The position numbers and the translations under genes are program-made. From NCBI GenBank assembly GCA_964588695.1, contig CAZPQK010000002.1:372001-436000 (forward strand): a stretch of DNA of 64,000 nt, given 5' to 3'. Within the stretch, counting starts at the first letter, position 1. Each line of letters opens with the position of its first letter. The notes beneath the pieces are model-generated. The model was not told the origin of the DNA. It did no database searches and was given only the letters and a program-made list of their open reading frames with translations. Below are positions 17,610-26,342 of the stretch, in pieces. This DNA is from CAZPQK01 sp964588695. Lineage in GTDB: Bacteria; Krumholzibacteriota; Krumholzibacteriia; WVZY01; JAKEHA01.

Positions 17610-18374
17610 TTAGTCGTGGTATAGCGACTTAATCGCGCCCCAAGACTTTTCTTGGACAGGGACGGAGCAGTTGTTCGAAATGTCCCAAGTCATGTTCTTC
17701 ATGTTACCCCAACGGCCCAGGGTGCGGGTATCCGCACAACCCAGATCCAGGAAACCGGGGTAGTAAGCCGGCTTCGTGGTCGCGGGGAACACAAAGTTTG
17801 AGTCGGTCATATCGATCAACGCGTCATTCGCCTGACCAATGAGACAGCTCGACGTGTAACCGTCGAAGTTTCCTTGCCAATCCCAATCGGAGTTGGTCGC
17901 GATGATCACGTACGAACCGGGGTTGAACGGGTCATCGGTGTAGATGTAGCTACGGGTTTCGCTGAAGTCGGTAAGCGTGCCGGTGTATGCCGGATCGCCG
18001 CCGCCCCAGGATGCCCCACCATCGAGCCAGAACGCGCCACCGGTGTAGTCGATACGGACGCGGCGCTGCACGCCGGGCACGTCGAGTTCAACCGTGACAT
18101 TGGCCACCTGGCCGCAATAGATGCGCCACATCAGACCCAGGGATCCGCCCGGTCCTGCGTTATCAGGACCATCCCAGGATTCGAGATTGGTTACGTTACC
18201 TAAGGTTTCCCAGCCGCTGGGCGCCGTCCAAGACGTACTGGTGCGACCGTAGTCGATCGTCCCAGCGATCTCTACCGACTTATAGGTACCGGCGACGGGT
18301 GCCTGTGCGTGCGCCGCGGGGACCACCATGGCCACAATCGCTGCGAGCATCAATACCTTTGGCATTAGTTTCAT
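17610..18374 (-). CDS. Secreted protein with WGxxKxxY tail, second family, copy B
   Basis: A 254-residue paralogue of the neighbours on both sides. ATG at 18374 follows GGAGGAT. The signal peptide is MKLMPKVLMLAAIVAMVV plus AAHA, with cleavage before Gln-Ala-Pro. The mature start APVAGTYKSVEIAGTIDYGR matches copy A, followed by TSWTAPSGW, ESWDGP, YTGGAFWLDGGASWGG and, late, PAYYPGFLDLGC and LGRWGNM. The last residues are CSVPVQEKSWGAIKSLYHD. The conserved N-terminal block and tail with a divergent middle suggest a common scaffold with variable surface. Function unknown. Confidence 0.78.
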   Translation of the reverse strand: MKLMPKVLMLAAIVAMVVPAAHAQAPVAGTYKSVEIAGTIDYGRTSTSWTAPSGWETLGNVTNLESWDGPDNAGPGGSLGLMWRIYCGQVANVTVELDVPGVQRRVRIDYTGGAFWLDGGASWGGGDPAYTGTLTDFSETRSYIYTDDPFNPGSYVIIATNSDWDWQGNFDGYTSSCLIGQANDALIDMTDSNFVFPATTKPAYYPGFLDLGCADTRTLGRWGNMKNMTWDISNNCSVPVQEKSWGAIKSLYHD

Positions 18375-18427
18375 GCCTATCCTCCACTAGCTACCCGCGT
18401 CTGCGAGTAGCGATTTGCGGTTCAATA

Positions 18428-19141
18428 CTAGTCTTGGTAGAGGGCCTTAACCGCGCCCCACGACTTTTCAACCGTGCTAACCGTCGTACAGTCAGTGACG
18501 CTTAGCGTAATCTGAGAAATATCGCCCCACTGGCCTGGCCCGGCGGTACCGAGGTCGGTACACGTGGCCCAATCCCAGAAGTTGGGGTAGTCAGCCGGCA
18601 ACGTACCGCTGTCGGTGTCGCCGATCTTCACGCCGTTCGAAATCTGCAGAGCCATGCAGTCATCGTTGTAGCCGCGAAAAGTCGAGGTTGCAACGGCGGT
18701 CCACACGGTACCAACTTCAACGAAGCTGGCAAAAGTTTCGGTCACGGTGTGGGTCCAGGTGTCGATGTCTGCGACGTAAAGCGCGTCGCCGCCAGCCCAG
18801 GGGCCGCCGCCATCGAGATTACAAATTCCACCAGTGTAGGTGATACGCCAAATCTTCTGGCCGTTGCCAGCGCCATCAACGGTGTCAACCAACAAGGTCG
18901 GCGGAAGAAGAATCCACGGACACACCCATTGCCACTGAGCTCCGAGTGTTGCCCCGTCCCATGACATTTCGTTGAGCGTGTTGTTAATCGCAAACTTGGT
19001 CGGTAGCCAGCTTTCGCTGGCGCGGCCCTGCTCCATGGCGCCACCCAAGTCGTCCGACTTGTACACACCATTAGTTGGCGGCCCGGCCACCAACGGAGCA
19101 GCAATCAACAGACAGAGGAGAAAAACTGCGAGAGTTTTCAT
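18428..19141 (-). CDS. Secreted protein with WGxxKxxY tail, second family, copy C
   Basis: A 237-residue paralogue; ATG at 19141 is preceded by AAGGAGG. The signal peptide MKTLAVFLLCLLIAAPLVAG is followed by GPPTNGVYKSDDLGGAMEQGR, matching copies A and B. Further shared blocks are ESWLP, SWDGATLG, YTGGICNLDGGGPWAGGD and GTLPADYPNFWD. It ends CTTVSTVEKSWGAVKALYQD. It is the first of three leftward genes separated by short spacers with hairpins, so each may be partly independently transcribed. Confidence 0.78.
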   Translation of the reverse strand: MKTLAVFLLCLLIAAPLVAGPPTNGVYKSDDLGGAMEQGRASESWLPTKFAINNTLNEMSWDGATLGAQWQWVCPWILLPPTLLVDTVDGAGNGQKIWRITYTGGICNLDGGGPWAGGDALYVADIDTWTHTVTETFASFVEVGTVWTAVATSTFRGYNDDCMALQISNGVKIGDTDSGTLPADYPNFWDWATCTDLGTAGPGQWGDISQITLSVTDCTTVSTVEKSWGAVKALYQD

Positions 19142-19540
19142 GTTTGTCCTGCCTCCTTAACGAGCAGTGCCAGGTGCGTGTCGAAGCCTAACTTGGTTGC
19201 AATCCCATCGCACCCGTCGCCTTTCGGCGCGGAATTCATCCCTAGCAATCGGGTACTACAATAAATCCAGAAACAAGGTCACCCAGAATGGCGTGGCCTT
19301 TTGTCCGCCCAGTCGCGAAGGGCATTAGCCGAGGTCGCAGTTCAAGACGGGCGGCAGGAGCCCCTGAGGATTGCCCACTCCTACACCGAATATCGTACCA
19401 TAGTCAAATACCGCCGGTCAAACGCCACAAACGGAATTTTGAGCCAGCCAACCCGTTATATTTTCTACACTTAAAAGCGCCCCCCGACGAATCGGGAGGC
19501 GCTTCGATAATAAACCTGTATGACGATGTTTTACTGCGGC
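19142..19540. other. Intergenic stretch between the TPR gene and the secreted trio
   Basis: It holds the leftward terminator at 19473-19504 for the TPR gene and, by position, the promoter of the gene starting at 19141; no clear -35/-10 pair was seen. Short open frames here look random. Confidence 0.4.
19473..19504 (-). terminator. Rho-independent terminator of the TPR gene
   Basis: On the minus strand AAGCGCCTCCCGA pairs with TCGGGGGGCGCTT (one mismatch) around a four-base loop, followed by a T run. It lies 36 bases after the stop at 19541. Confidence 0.87.
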
Positions 19541-20656
19541 TTACGGCTGTCCGCCCTGGGACGCAATCATCTGAGCACGCTTCTTTAGCTGCTCCTGACG
19601 GGTGATCTGCTTGCGGGCGTAGCCGCTCCAGGGCTCGTCGCGCTGGGCCACCGCCATCTGGAATTTGCCGATTGCCGCGTCGTAGGCCTTGCCGTCTTCG
19701 AGAATCTTCCCCCAGATGCTGTACAGCCAGGCCTTCTGAGAGTCCACCGCGAGGCCAGACTTAATCGTCTCCACCGCCTCCCCACGTTTGCCCAACGTGC
19801 GATAGCAGTCGGCCATCGGTCCGTAGAGATCGTTCATTTCGCCGCCAAGCTCCGCGACCTTCTGAAACGACGCCATCGCCTGCGACTTTTGCTTCTTCTG
19901 GTAGTAAGCAATTCCGAGATTCTTATGACCCGCGATGTTGTCGGGTTCGATGTCAAGCAACTGGTTCAGCTGCGCAATCGCGTCGTCGTAACGCTGCTCA
20001 TTCATGTTACGAAGCGCGAGCTTCTTAATGAGCTTGGTGTTCTCCGGTTGGACTTCCAATCCGCGACGCAACCACATGTCAACCGCGCTGTCGTCGCCGA
20101 GCTTACTGGCAACGTGAGCCAGGGCTTCGATCGCCTGTGCGTTGCTAGGATCGGCCGCCAGCACTTCTTCGTAAAGCGCTCGGGAACGCTCGAAATCGCT
20201 TACCTGGGCCTCAAATGCAGCCAGTTGTAGCTTTAGTTCGACGTTGTCCGGCTCACCAGCGAGTATCGCTTCATAGCACTCGCGCGTTAGCTGGGCGTCA
20301 CCCAGACGGCGACAGTTGTACGCTTTGCGTGTGTAAACTTCCTTGGGAGTCGCACCCAGTTGCAGCGCGTGATCGTATGCGGCGTTGGACGCTTCATACT
20401 TCTCGGTCAACGTGCGCGTATAAGCGAGCATCATCCAACCATCAACCAGACCCGGTTGAGTGTCCGTCAACTCGGTAGCGATGACCTCGGCCTGCTCGTA
20501 TTCCTTCGCCTCGATCAGGTTATTGATCGTGTCGAGCATAACGTCCGTTTTGGAAACGAAACCATCCTGCGCAATCGCAGCGGACGTCAGACCCGAAACC
20601 ACCCCGACGGAGAGAACGAGAATCCAAAGTAGATAAGTGTTTACTTGTTTCTTCAT
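19541..20656 (-). CDS. Exported tetratricopeptide-repeat protein
   Basis: About 371 residues from ATG 20656, chosen for the GGAGG site; an upstream in-frame start would bury it. A signal peptide or anchor, roughly MKKQVNTYLLWILVLSVGV, is followed by a cleavage-like Ala-Ile-Ala-Gln. The rest is about nine TPR units of 34 residues, for example GWMMLAYTRTLTEKYEASNA, KLIKKLALRNMNEQRYDDAI and AGHKNLGIAYYQKKQKSQAM. TPR proteins are scaffolds; a partner cannot be named. It is monocistronic with its own terminator. Confidence 0.85.
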   Translation of the reverse strand: MKKQVNTYLLWILVLSVGVVSGLTSAAIAQDGFVSKTDVMLDTINNLIEAKEYEQAEVIATELTDTQPGLVDGWMMLAYTRTLTEKYEASNAAYDHALQLGATPKEVYTRKAYNCRRLGDAQLTRECYEAILAGEPDNVELKLQLAAFEAQVSDFERSRALYEEVLAADPSNAQAIEALAHVASKLGDDSAVDMWLRRGLEVQPENTKLIKKLALRNMNEQRYDDAIAQLNQLLDIEPDNIAGHKNLGIAYYQKKQKSQAMASFQKVAELGGEMNDLYGPMADCYRTLGKRGEAVETIKSGLAVDSQKAWLYSIWGKILEDGKAYDAAIGKFQMAVAQRDEPWSGYARKQITRQEQLKKRAQMIASQGGQP

Positions 20657-21052
20657 GGTATAAGCAACCTCCGCTGCCGTAGACACATCAAGTCCCGTGC
20701 CAGCGAGAAAACTACATTTTTCACAAGGATCTTAGTGACTCGAGGGGAGGGTCACTTAAGTGGGGTGTTAGCGGTAAATAATTGATTTTCAACGGGTCTG
20801 TCAAGCCAATCCTTGCGAAAAGTTTCTCAAGCGGCCCTTTCGGGCCCTTCGCACGGGGTCAATTACTACCTATTCCCCACCGATTCCCAAGCGGATCGCT
20901 GTCCATTTTGTGGGCAGATTCCGCTTTTCCCGTCTACTCTTTAGACACTGGAGGGTGCAACGGGGTCACAACAATGTAACTTATTATTTTACAGAATGTT
21001 ACAGCATGGCTTGGTGTTAGCTCGGTGACAACCACTAGCCCTGGAAATGGCG
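20657..21052. other. Divergent intergenic region
   Basis: No gene was seen. On the minus strand TTGACA (20804-20799), 17 bases, TTATTT (20781-20776) is a candidate promoter for the TPR gene. Near the other end TGTAAC (20975-20980) and GTTACA (20998-21003) form a 6-bp inverted repeat 17 bases apart, a possible operator for the nuclease gene. Confidence 0.4.
20776..20804 (-). promoter_or_regulatory. Possible sigma-70-like promoter for the TPR gene
   Basis: A perfect TTGACA with a 17-base spacer to TTATTT, reading leftward, about 120 bases before the ATG at 20656. The -10 match is weak; found by eye. Confidence 0.35.
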
Positions 21053-21613
21053 ATGCAGTATCCTTCCGCCACAATGCCACGCAACCTGCTCATCTGCATT
21101 GGCGCTATGCTCGCCCTGATTTCCGGCTGCCGGGACGGGCAGCATTCGTCCAGCCGGTCGGCTTCAAACTACCCTGGAGCCGAGGCATTCTCGCTACGCG
21201 ACGTCGGCTTTGACGACGGCGACACGATCTTCATTAACGGCAAGTCGATCCGCATCCTGGGCATGGACACGCCGGAAACGCGTAGCCCATCGGTCGGCAT
21301 AATGATCGACCAGCCGTATGGCCCGGAAGCCGCCGATTCGACCCGCGCCTGGCTTACACGCGCGACATCGCTGCAAATCGTTCGCGACGGCAAAGACCCT
21401 TTCGATCGCCAGCTCGCCCACATTTTTGTCGACGGCGAGTTGTTGGCGGTGCGCATGCTTCGCCACGGCCTGGCCTACGAGAACGTTTCTCACTTTGGCG
21501 ACAACGGCTTTCCGGACCTCGCGCAACAAATCCTCGAAGCTTCGCGCCGTGGACCCAAGCCGCGTTTCGAGAAGCCCCACATCTGGAAAAAGAAGAACCA
21601 GCGACGCGACTAA
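21053..21613 (+). CDS. Staphylococcal-nuclease-like (TNase) lipoprotein
   Basis: About 186 residues. The start is uncertain: ATGs at 21047, 21053 and 21074 are in frame, and 21053 has the best spaced GGAA. Any of them gives a lipoprotein signal ending LALISGC, a good lipobox. The nuclease domain shows DGDTIFINGKSIRILGMDTP, PYGPEAAD and FDRQLAHIFVDGELL. By alignment with the S. aureus enzyme, the catalytic Arg35, Glu43 and Arg87 equivalents are all kept, so it is predicted active. It would act on DNA or RNA outside the cytoplasm, with Ca2+ needed in characterised members. Confidence 0.85.
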   Translation: MQYPSATMPRNLLICIGAMLALISGCRDGQHSSSRSASNYPGAEAFSLRDVGFDDGDTIFINGKSIRILGMDTPETRSPSVGIMIDQPYGPEAADSTRAWLTRATSLQIVRDGKDPFDRQLAHIFVDGELLAVRMLRHGLAYENVSHFGDNGFPDLAQQILEASRRGPKPRFEKPHIWKKKNQRRD

Positions 21614-21624
21614 GGCACACGTTG

Positions 21625-21630
21625 TATAAT
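21625..21630 (+). promoter_or_regulatory. Possible -10 box before the GH43-like gene
   Basis: A perfect TATAAT lies 20 bases before the ATG at 21650, with no recognisable -35. If used, the transcript would be nearly leaderless, which fits the absence of a ribosome site there. Confidence 0.3.
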
Positions 21631-21649
21631 GGCATTCCCCGATGGTGCC

Positions 21650-22792
21650 ATGATCAAACGCTTTGCCATTCTCATTTCCGTCGCGCTGCAACTTAACGCG
21701 TGCAGCGAATCAACCCAGCGCCCCGCCGGAGGCCTGCAAGTTACTTGTGTCCCCGGCGGCACGGACGTTTTCCTGGCCTCAAAGTTTGACGACGACGACG
21801 GCGACGGCAACCCCTACGACGAAGACTTCCCCACCATCGACGACGAAGACGACGACATTGCCGACCACGCCTGGATCCAAGACAACCTTGGAACCTACCA
21901 TTTGTACTTTCACACCGAAGGCAGCAAGGGCGGCAGCAGGATCGATCACTACTCAACGCGCGATTTTCGAACGCTCGTTTATCACGGGCCGGTTCTAACC
22001 CCTACCCCGGGTACATTCTACGACACCCACGTGTGGGCGCCGCATATTGTGCGATACGGCGACGAGTACCTCATGTTTTTTACCGGAGTGGAAGGTAGTG
22101 GGCCGTTAGCGCGCCAGCGAATCGGCGTCGCCCGGTCGCACGACCTGCACGGCTGGAACCACATCACCTTGGTTTATGAATGCGACGAGCCCTGGACAAC
22201 GTGGAGCGCGGGCGGCGACTTCGACGCGCAGTGTCGGGACGCGTTTGTCGCGTTCGATGAAGCGCAGCAGGTGTGGTTGATGTTGGTTACCGCGAAAAGT
22301 ACCAATGGGTATGGCGCGGTTGTGGCGGCTACCGGCAACGATCCGCTGCAGCCCTTTTCGGGGTCCGGCTACATTGACGCCACCCGGCGGCTTGCCGTAG
22401 GAACCGGCGCGCAAACCACCGGGGGGCAGGCCGAAAACCCGTTGGTGATCTTTGAGTCAGGAACGAACTATCTGTTCTTTACCGATTGGCAGGATGATCA
22501 GGACACCGTCACCGTCGTCAATCCTCGGACAACCGTCCAATACGCGACGTCGACGACTCTTTCCACCGACGTTAACGGAAGCGCAAATTGGGTTTACCGC
22601 GGTTACACCCCCGACGTCGGGTGCAACGCGTTCGAAGGGCAACGCTTCGATGGCAAATGGGTGTTGACGCAAAGTATTTCCAGCGAGCAATCGGGCGTGG
22701 CCGACTTGCACCGTCGGCACTTAAGAATGCGCGGGATCGAATGGCTGGGCGGCGGCACGTTTACTACCCACCCCGTTAAAATAGAGAACTAG
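21650..22792 (+). CDS. GH43/GH32-like five-bladed propeller lipoprotein
   Basis: About 380 residues from ATG 21650. The N-terminus MIKRFAILISVALQLNAC looks like a lipoprotein signal (Leu-Asn-Ala-Cys, an imperfect lipobox). A very acidic stretch, FDDDDGDGNPYDED, follows and resembles a calcium-binding loop. The remainder fits the five-bladed propeller of glycoside hydrolase clans F and J: YHLYFHTEG, THVWAPHIVRYGDEYLMFFTG, IGVARSHDLHGW, VAFDEAQQVWLMLVTAKS and FFTDWQDD. Clear assignment of the catalytic acid residues is not possible by eye, so activity on glycans is inference. Its last four bases overlap the convergent VOC gene. Confidence 0.68.
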   Translation: MIKRFAILISVALQLNACSESTQRPAGGLQVTCVPGGTDVFLASKFDDDDGDGNPYDEDFPTIDDEDDDIADHAWIQDNLGTYHLYFHTEGSKGGSRIDHYSTRDFRTLVYHGPVLTPTPGTFYDTHVWAPHIVRYGDEYLMFFTGVEGSGPLARQRIGVARSHDLHGWNHITLVYECDEPWTTWSAGGDFDAQCRDAFVAFDEAQQVWLMLVTAKSTNGYGAVVAATGNDPLQPFSGSGYIDATRRLAVGTGAQTTGGQAENPLVIFESGTNYLFFTDWQDDQDTVTVVNPRTTVQYATSTTLSTDVNGSANWVYRGYTPDVGCNAFEGQRFDGKWVLTQSISSEQSGVADLHRRHLRMRGIEWLGGGTFTTHPVKIEN

Positions 22793-23217
22793 CGCGGCGG
22801 CTTGGTGTCGACGTCGTAGGTGGTAACCTCCAACGGCGTCCCCCAAGGATCGTCAAAATACACGGAAACCGCCAGGCTATGATCGACCCAGTCGGTTGCG
22901 GTAACCACGTTGCCGCGGTTGGTGAGATTGTGGTCGCCGAGGCGATCGAGAAATTCCTGAAACCCGGGGCCATCTACCACAAAAGCCAGCCGCCGAAGCC
23001 CGACGACATCGTGGGTACCTTGAGGCTCGCCGGTAAACAGCGCAATCTTGGTGGCCCCGTCGTCGCTCGAGATCATCAGCGGACCCTGCGGATGCAATGA
23101 CCACGACGCCGCCCGTGTCATGCGTTCGAATCCAAGTACACGACCGTACCAATCGGCGGCCTCTTCCCGATCGGGAACGAAAACCTCGATGTGATCAATC
23201 GCTCGAACTTTGAACAT
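22789..23217 (-). CDS. VOC (glyoxalase/bleomycin resistance) family protein
   Basis: A 142-residue single VOC domain pair: VRAIDHIEVFVPDREEAADW and YGRVLGFERM at the start, then GLRRLAFVVDGPGF and VYFDDPWGTPLEVTTYD near the end. His10 and Glu132 fall where VOC enzymes bind a divalent metal. The substrate cannot be predicted. It begins seven bases after nuoN on the same strand, so it may be the last cistron of the nuo operon. Confidence 0.85.
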   Translation of the reverse strand: MFKVRAIDHIEVFVPDREEAADWYGRVLGFERMTRAASWSLHPQGPLMISSDDGATKIALFTGEPQGTHDVVGLRRLAFVVDGPGFQEFLDRLGDHNLTNRGNVVTATDWVDHSLAVSVYFDDPWGTPLEVTTYDVDTKPPR

Positions 23218-23223
23218 GATTAA

Positions 23224-24717
23224 TTAGCGCGCAGCGAGCAGGACATTTAGCGACTGTTGCGTCCAACTAACGACGTCGTCGATACCGGGCAACACGCCGC
23301 TCGGACCCAGGCCCAACCAGATGGTTACCAGCGCGGTTACGGTGAGCACCGCACGAACGCCGAAGTCGTCATAGACAACCATATCGTCGCGAGTCGGCTT
23401 GAAGTACATCACCACGACAACGCGCAAGTAGTAATACAGCGACAAAGCCGAGTTGAGCACACCGATAATAACCAGCGTGATCAGTCCCTCTTGCACCGCC
23501 GCACTGAACACGTAGTACTTGGCAAGGAAACCGCCGAAACCGGGCATACCCGCCATCGACAGCATAAACACCGACATCGCGAGCCCGTAGCCGGGGTGTT
23601 TGAGTCCCAGGCCGGCATAGTCGTCAATCTCCAGCCCGCGAGTACCACCGCGACGCTCCAGCGCAGTCACCAACGCGAACGCGCCTAGCGTCATCACGGC
23701 ATAGGCCAGCACGTAATACATTACCCCGACTGCGCCCGCAGTATTGTGAACCTGGAGCGCGGCCATCCCCACCAGAATGTATCCCGCATGGGCGATACTA
23801 GAGTACGCGAGCATACGTTTTATGTTGGACTGCACCAGCGCGACAATGTTACCCGCCGTCATCGTGAGAATCGCGAGCAGCGAAATGATGTCGGCCCAAT
23901 GTCCACGCCCGCCCATAAAACTCATGTAAAACAGGCGGAGGAACGCGGCGAACGATGCGGCCTTTACCGCCGTCGCCATGAAACCGGTAACCGGCGCGGG
24001 GGCGCCCTGGTACACATCGGGTACCCACATATGGAAGGGCACCGCAGAGACCTTGAACACGAAACCAATCATCAAGAGCCCGATCGCCAGCAAAAACGGC
24101 GGCGACGTGTAGAGCCCATCTTGAACGGCGGCAACCATAATGGTCTTGTAGTTGAGCGATCCCACTAGCCCGTAGGTCAGCGACATTCCGTACAGGAAAA
24201 ACGCGATCGCAAACGCGCCCAGCAGAAAGTACTTCATGGCTGCTTCGTTGCCGAAGAAGTCGCGGCGTCGGAAGGCAACCATAATGTAAACGGCCAGACT
24301 CATCAGCTCGATGCCGATGAATGCAGCAATCAAGTCGTACGCACTCACCAGCACAAACATGCCAGCGGTGGTAAAGAACATCATTGCGTAGTACTCCGAC
24401 CGCCCGATGCCAAAGCGGTTGAGATAGCTTCCAGAAATTACCGCTGTTCCGAGGGCGCACGCCGAAACCAACGCGGTAAAGAACAACGTAAACTTATCGA
24501 CAATCAGCATGCCGCCGAGAATCGCATACGACGAATCGTTCCACATGCCGATGCACAATCCAACAACGGCAGCATTAACGACCGCAGCGAAGAGGCGTTG
24601 CGCAGGGCCGACGCGGTTGCTGAGCGCGCCCCACACCAAGAACACACACCCGCCCAGCACCAGCGCGATGAGGGGTGCTAGCATGCGAAGTTCGGCCGGA
24701 CCGACGGTGGGCATCAT
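23224..24717 (-). CDS. nuoN: NADH-quinone oxidoreductase subunit N
   Basis: A 497-residue antiporter-like membrane subunit of complex I with about 14 transmembrane helices. Recognisable parts are FIGIELMSLAVYIMVAF with the conserved Glu, the discontinuous-helix region KVSAVPFHMWVPDVYQGAP, and VALVQSNIKRMLAYSSIAH with the conserved Lys. Length is typical. The ATG at 24717 overlaps the nuoM stop by four bases (ATGA), implying translational coupling. One of three proton-pumping modules of the membrane arm. Confidence 0.95.
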   Translation of the reverse strand: MMPTVGPAELRMLAPLIALVLGGCVFLVWGALSNRVGPAQRLFAAVVNAAVVGLCIGMWNDSSYAILGGMLIVDKFTLFFTALVSACALGTAVISGSYLNRFGIGRSEYYAMMFFTTAGMFVLVSAYDLIAAFIGIELMSLAVYIMVAFRRRDFFGNEAAMKYFLLGAFAIAFFLYGMSLTYGLVGSLNYKTIMVAAVQDGLYTSPPFLLAIGLLMIGFVFKVSAVPFHMWVPDVYQGAPAPVTGFMATAVKAASFAAFLRLFYMSFMGGRGHWADIISLLAILTMTAGNIVALVQSNIKRMLAYSSIAHAGYILVGMAALQVHNTAGAVGVMYYVLAYAVMTLGAFALVTALERRGGTRGLEIDDYAGLGLKHPGYGLAMSVFMLSMAGMPGFGGFLAKYYVFSAAVQEGLITLVIIGVLNSALSLYYYLRVVVVMYFKPTRDDMVVYDDFGVRAVLTVTALVTIWLGLGPSGVLPGIDDVVSWTQQSLNVLLAAR

Positions 24718-26327
24718 CTCGGCATACCTCCGGTGGGCGCTTCCTGGCGCGGCTCAAGCCCGTTTTGGGTAAAGGCTTCGTCGATCGTGACCTCATACAG
24801 TTGCTGACCACGACGGAATGTACGTCCGTCCGACATCCGCGCCGTATCGCGATACTCGTTGACCCCGGCGACAAACTTGTTCACCGCGGGCTCCATTTTT
24901 TCCAGAAACGGCTTCGAACCCACACCCATTACAAAGATCATGATTAGCAGCGGGGCAAACACAAGCGACTCGCGCAGGTTTAAGTCTTTTAGCTTTTCGT
25001 TCTCGGGGTTGGTGACTTCGCCGAAGAAGACGCGCTGGAACATCCACAACATGTAGACCGCGCCCAGTACTACCCCGGTAGCCCCGAGTATTCCGTACCA
25101 GGCATTGGCCTTAAACGTTCCCAAAAGTATTAAGAACTCGCCTACAAACCCATTGGTAAGCGGCAGGCCGATCGACGACAAAGTGACCACCATAAACACG
25201 ACGGTGTAAATGGGCATGACTTTGGTCAAGCCGCCGTACTCCGAAATCAATCGTGTGTGACGACGTTCATAGATGACACCGACTAGCAGGAACAAAGCGC
25301 CGGTCGAGATACCGTGGTTTATCATTTGGTAAATCGCACCGGAGACTGCCTCGGTGTTGAGCGCAAACAACCCCAACATGACAAAGCCCAAGTGCGATAC
25401 CGACGAGTACGCCACCAGCTTCTTAACGTCCTGCTGCACCAGCGCAACCAGCGCGCCGTAAATAATCCCAATGATTGCTAAGATCGAAATCAACGGAATC
25501 GCCTTAATAGCGGCCTCCGGAAACAGTGGCATCCCGAAACGGACAAAACCGTAAGTTCCCATTTTTAGCAATACGCCAGCCAGAATAACCGACCCCGGGG
25601 TAGGTGCCTCCACGTGAGCATCCGGCAGCCACGTATGAAACGGGAACATGGGCACCTTAATGGCAAACGCGAGCGCAAATGCCAGAAAGAGCAGCCACTG
25701 GGTCTTGGGCTCAAACAGCGGTGCAGTAAGAAGTTGTGCGAGTTCGAACGTCCACACACCGGTCTGCTGGTGGTACGACCACACCACGAACAGAATTGCT
25801 ACCAGCATCAGCAGCGATCCCACCATGGTGTAGATAAAAAACTTTAACGTCGCATAGATTTTGCGTTCGCCACCCCACATCCCAATCATGAAGTACATCG
25901 GGATCAGCATGACTTCCCAGAACACGTAGAATAGGAACGCGTCTAGCGCCACGAACGCGCCCACCATGGCGGTTTGCAGCAGCAGTGCAAAGAAGTAGAA
26001 CTCTTTGACCCGTTTGGTAATGGATCCAAACGTAGACAGGATGGTAATCGGCGACAGGAACGTCACCAGCATGATCAGCCAAAGACTAATCCCGTCCACG
26101 CCGATGATGTACTGCACACCCAGCGAAGGAATCCAGTCGGCTTTGACCATGAACTGCATTGCGTCCGAGGTCTCGAACCCGGTCACCAGGCGAATAGACA
26201 GTGCGAACACCGCCAACGTCACCAACAGGGCATAACCCCGGATGACTTTGGTTTGCGAACCGGGAATGGCGAGCAAGACAAGCGCTGCAATCGCCGGAAC
26301 AAATGTTACTAAGCTAACAATATCCAT
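24714..26327 (-). CDS. nuoM: NADH-quinone oxidoreductase subunit M
   Basis: A 537-residue antiporter-like subunit. It keeps FYVFWEVMLIPMYFMIGMWG with the key Glu, KVPMFPFHTWLPDAHVEAPT (broken helix TM7) and VALVQQDVKKLVAYSSVSHL (pumping Lys). About 14 helices, plus a cytoplasmic-like C-terminal tail of roughly 50 residues that is longer than usual. It lies 15 bases after nuoL and overlaps nuoN. Confidence 0.95.
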   Translation of the reverse strand: MDIVSLVTFVPAIAALVLLAIPGSQTKVIRGYALLVTLAVFALSIRLVTGFETSDAMQFMVKADWIPSLGVQYIIGVDGISLWLIMLVTFLSPITILSTFGSITKRVKEFYFFALLLQTAMVGAFVALDAFLFYVFWEVMLIPMYFMIGMWGGERKIYATLKFFIYTMVGSLLMLVAILFVVWSYHQQTGVWTFELAQLLTAPLFEPKTQWLLFLAFALAFAIKVPMFPFHTWLPDAHVEAPTPGSVILAGVLLKMGTYGFVRFGMPLFPEAAIKAIPLISILAIIGIIYGALVALVQQDVKKLVAYSSVSHLGFVMLGLFALNTEAVSGAIYQMINHGISTGALFLLVGVIYERRHTRLISEYGGLTKVMPIYTVVFMVVTLSSIGLPLTNGFVGEFLILLGTFKANAWYGILGATGVVLGAVYMLWMFQRVFFGEVTNPENEKLKDLNLRESLVFAPLLIMIFVMGVGSKPFLEKMEPAVNKFVAGVNEYRDTARMSDGRTFRRGQQLYEVTIDEAFTQNGLEPRQEAPTGGMPR

Positions 26328-26342
26328 AATGGTCAGCCGCCG

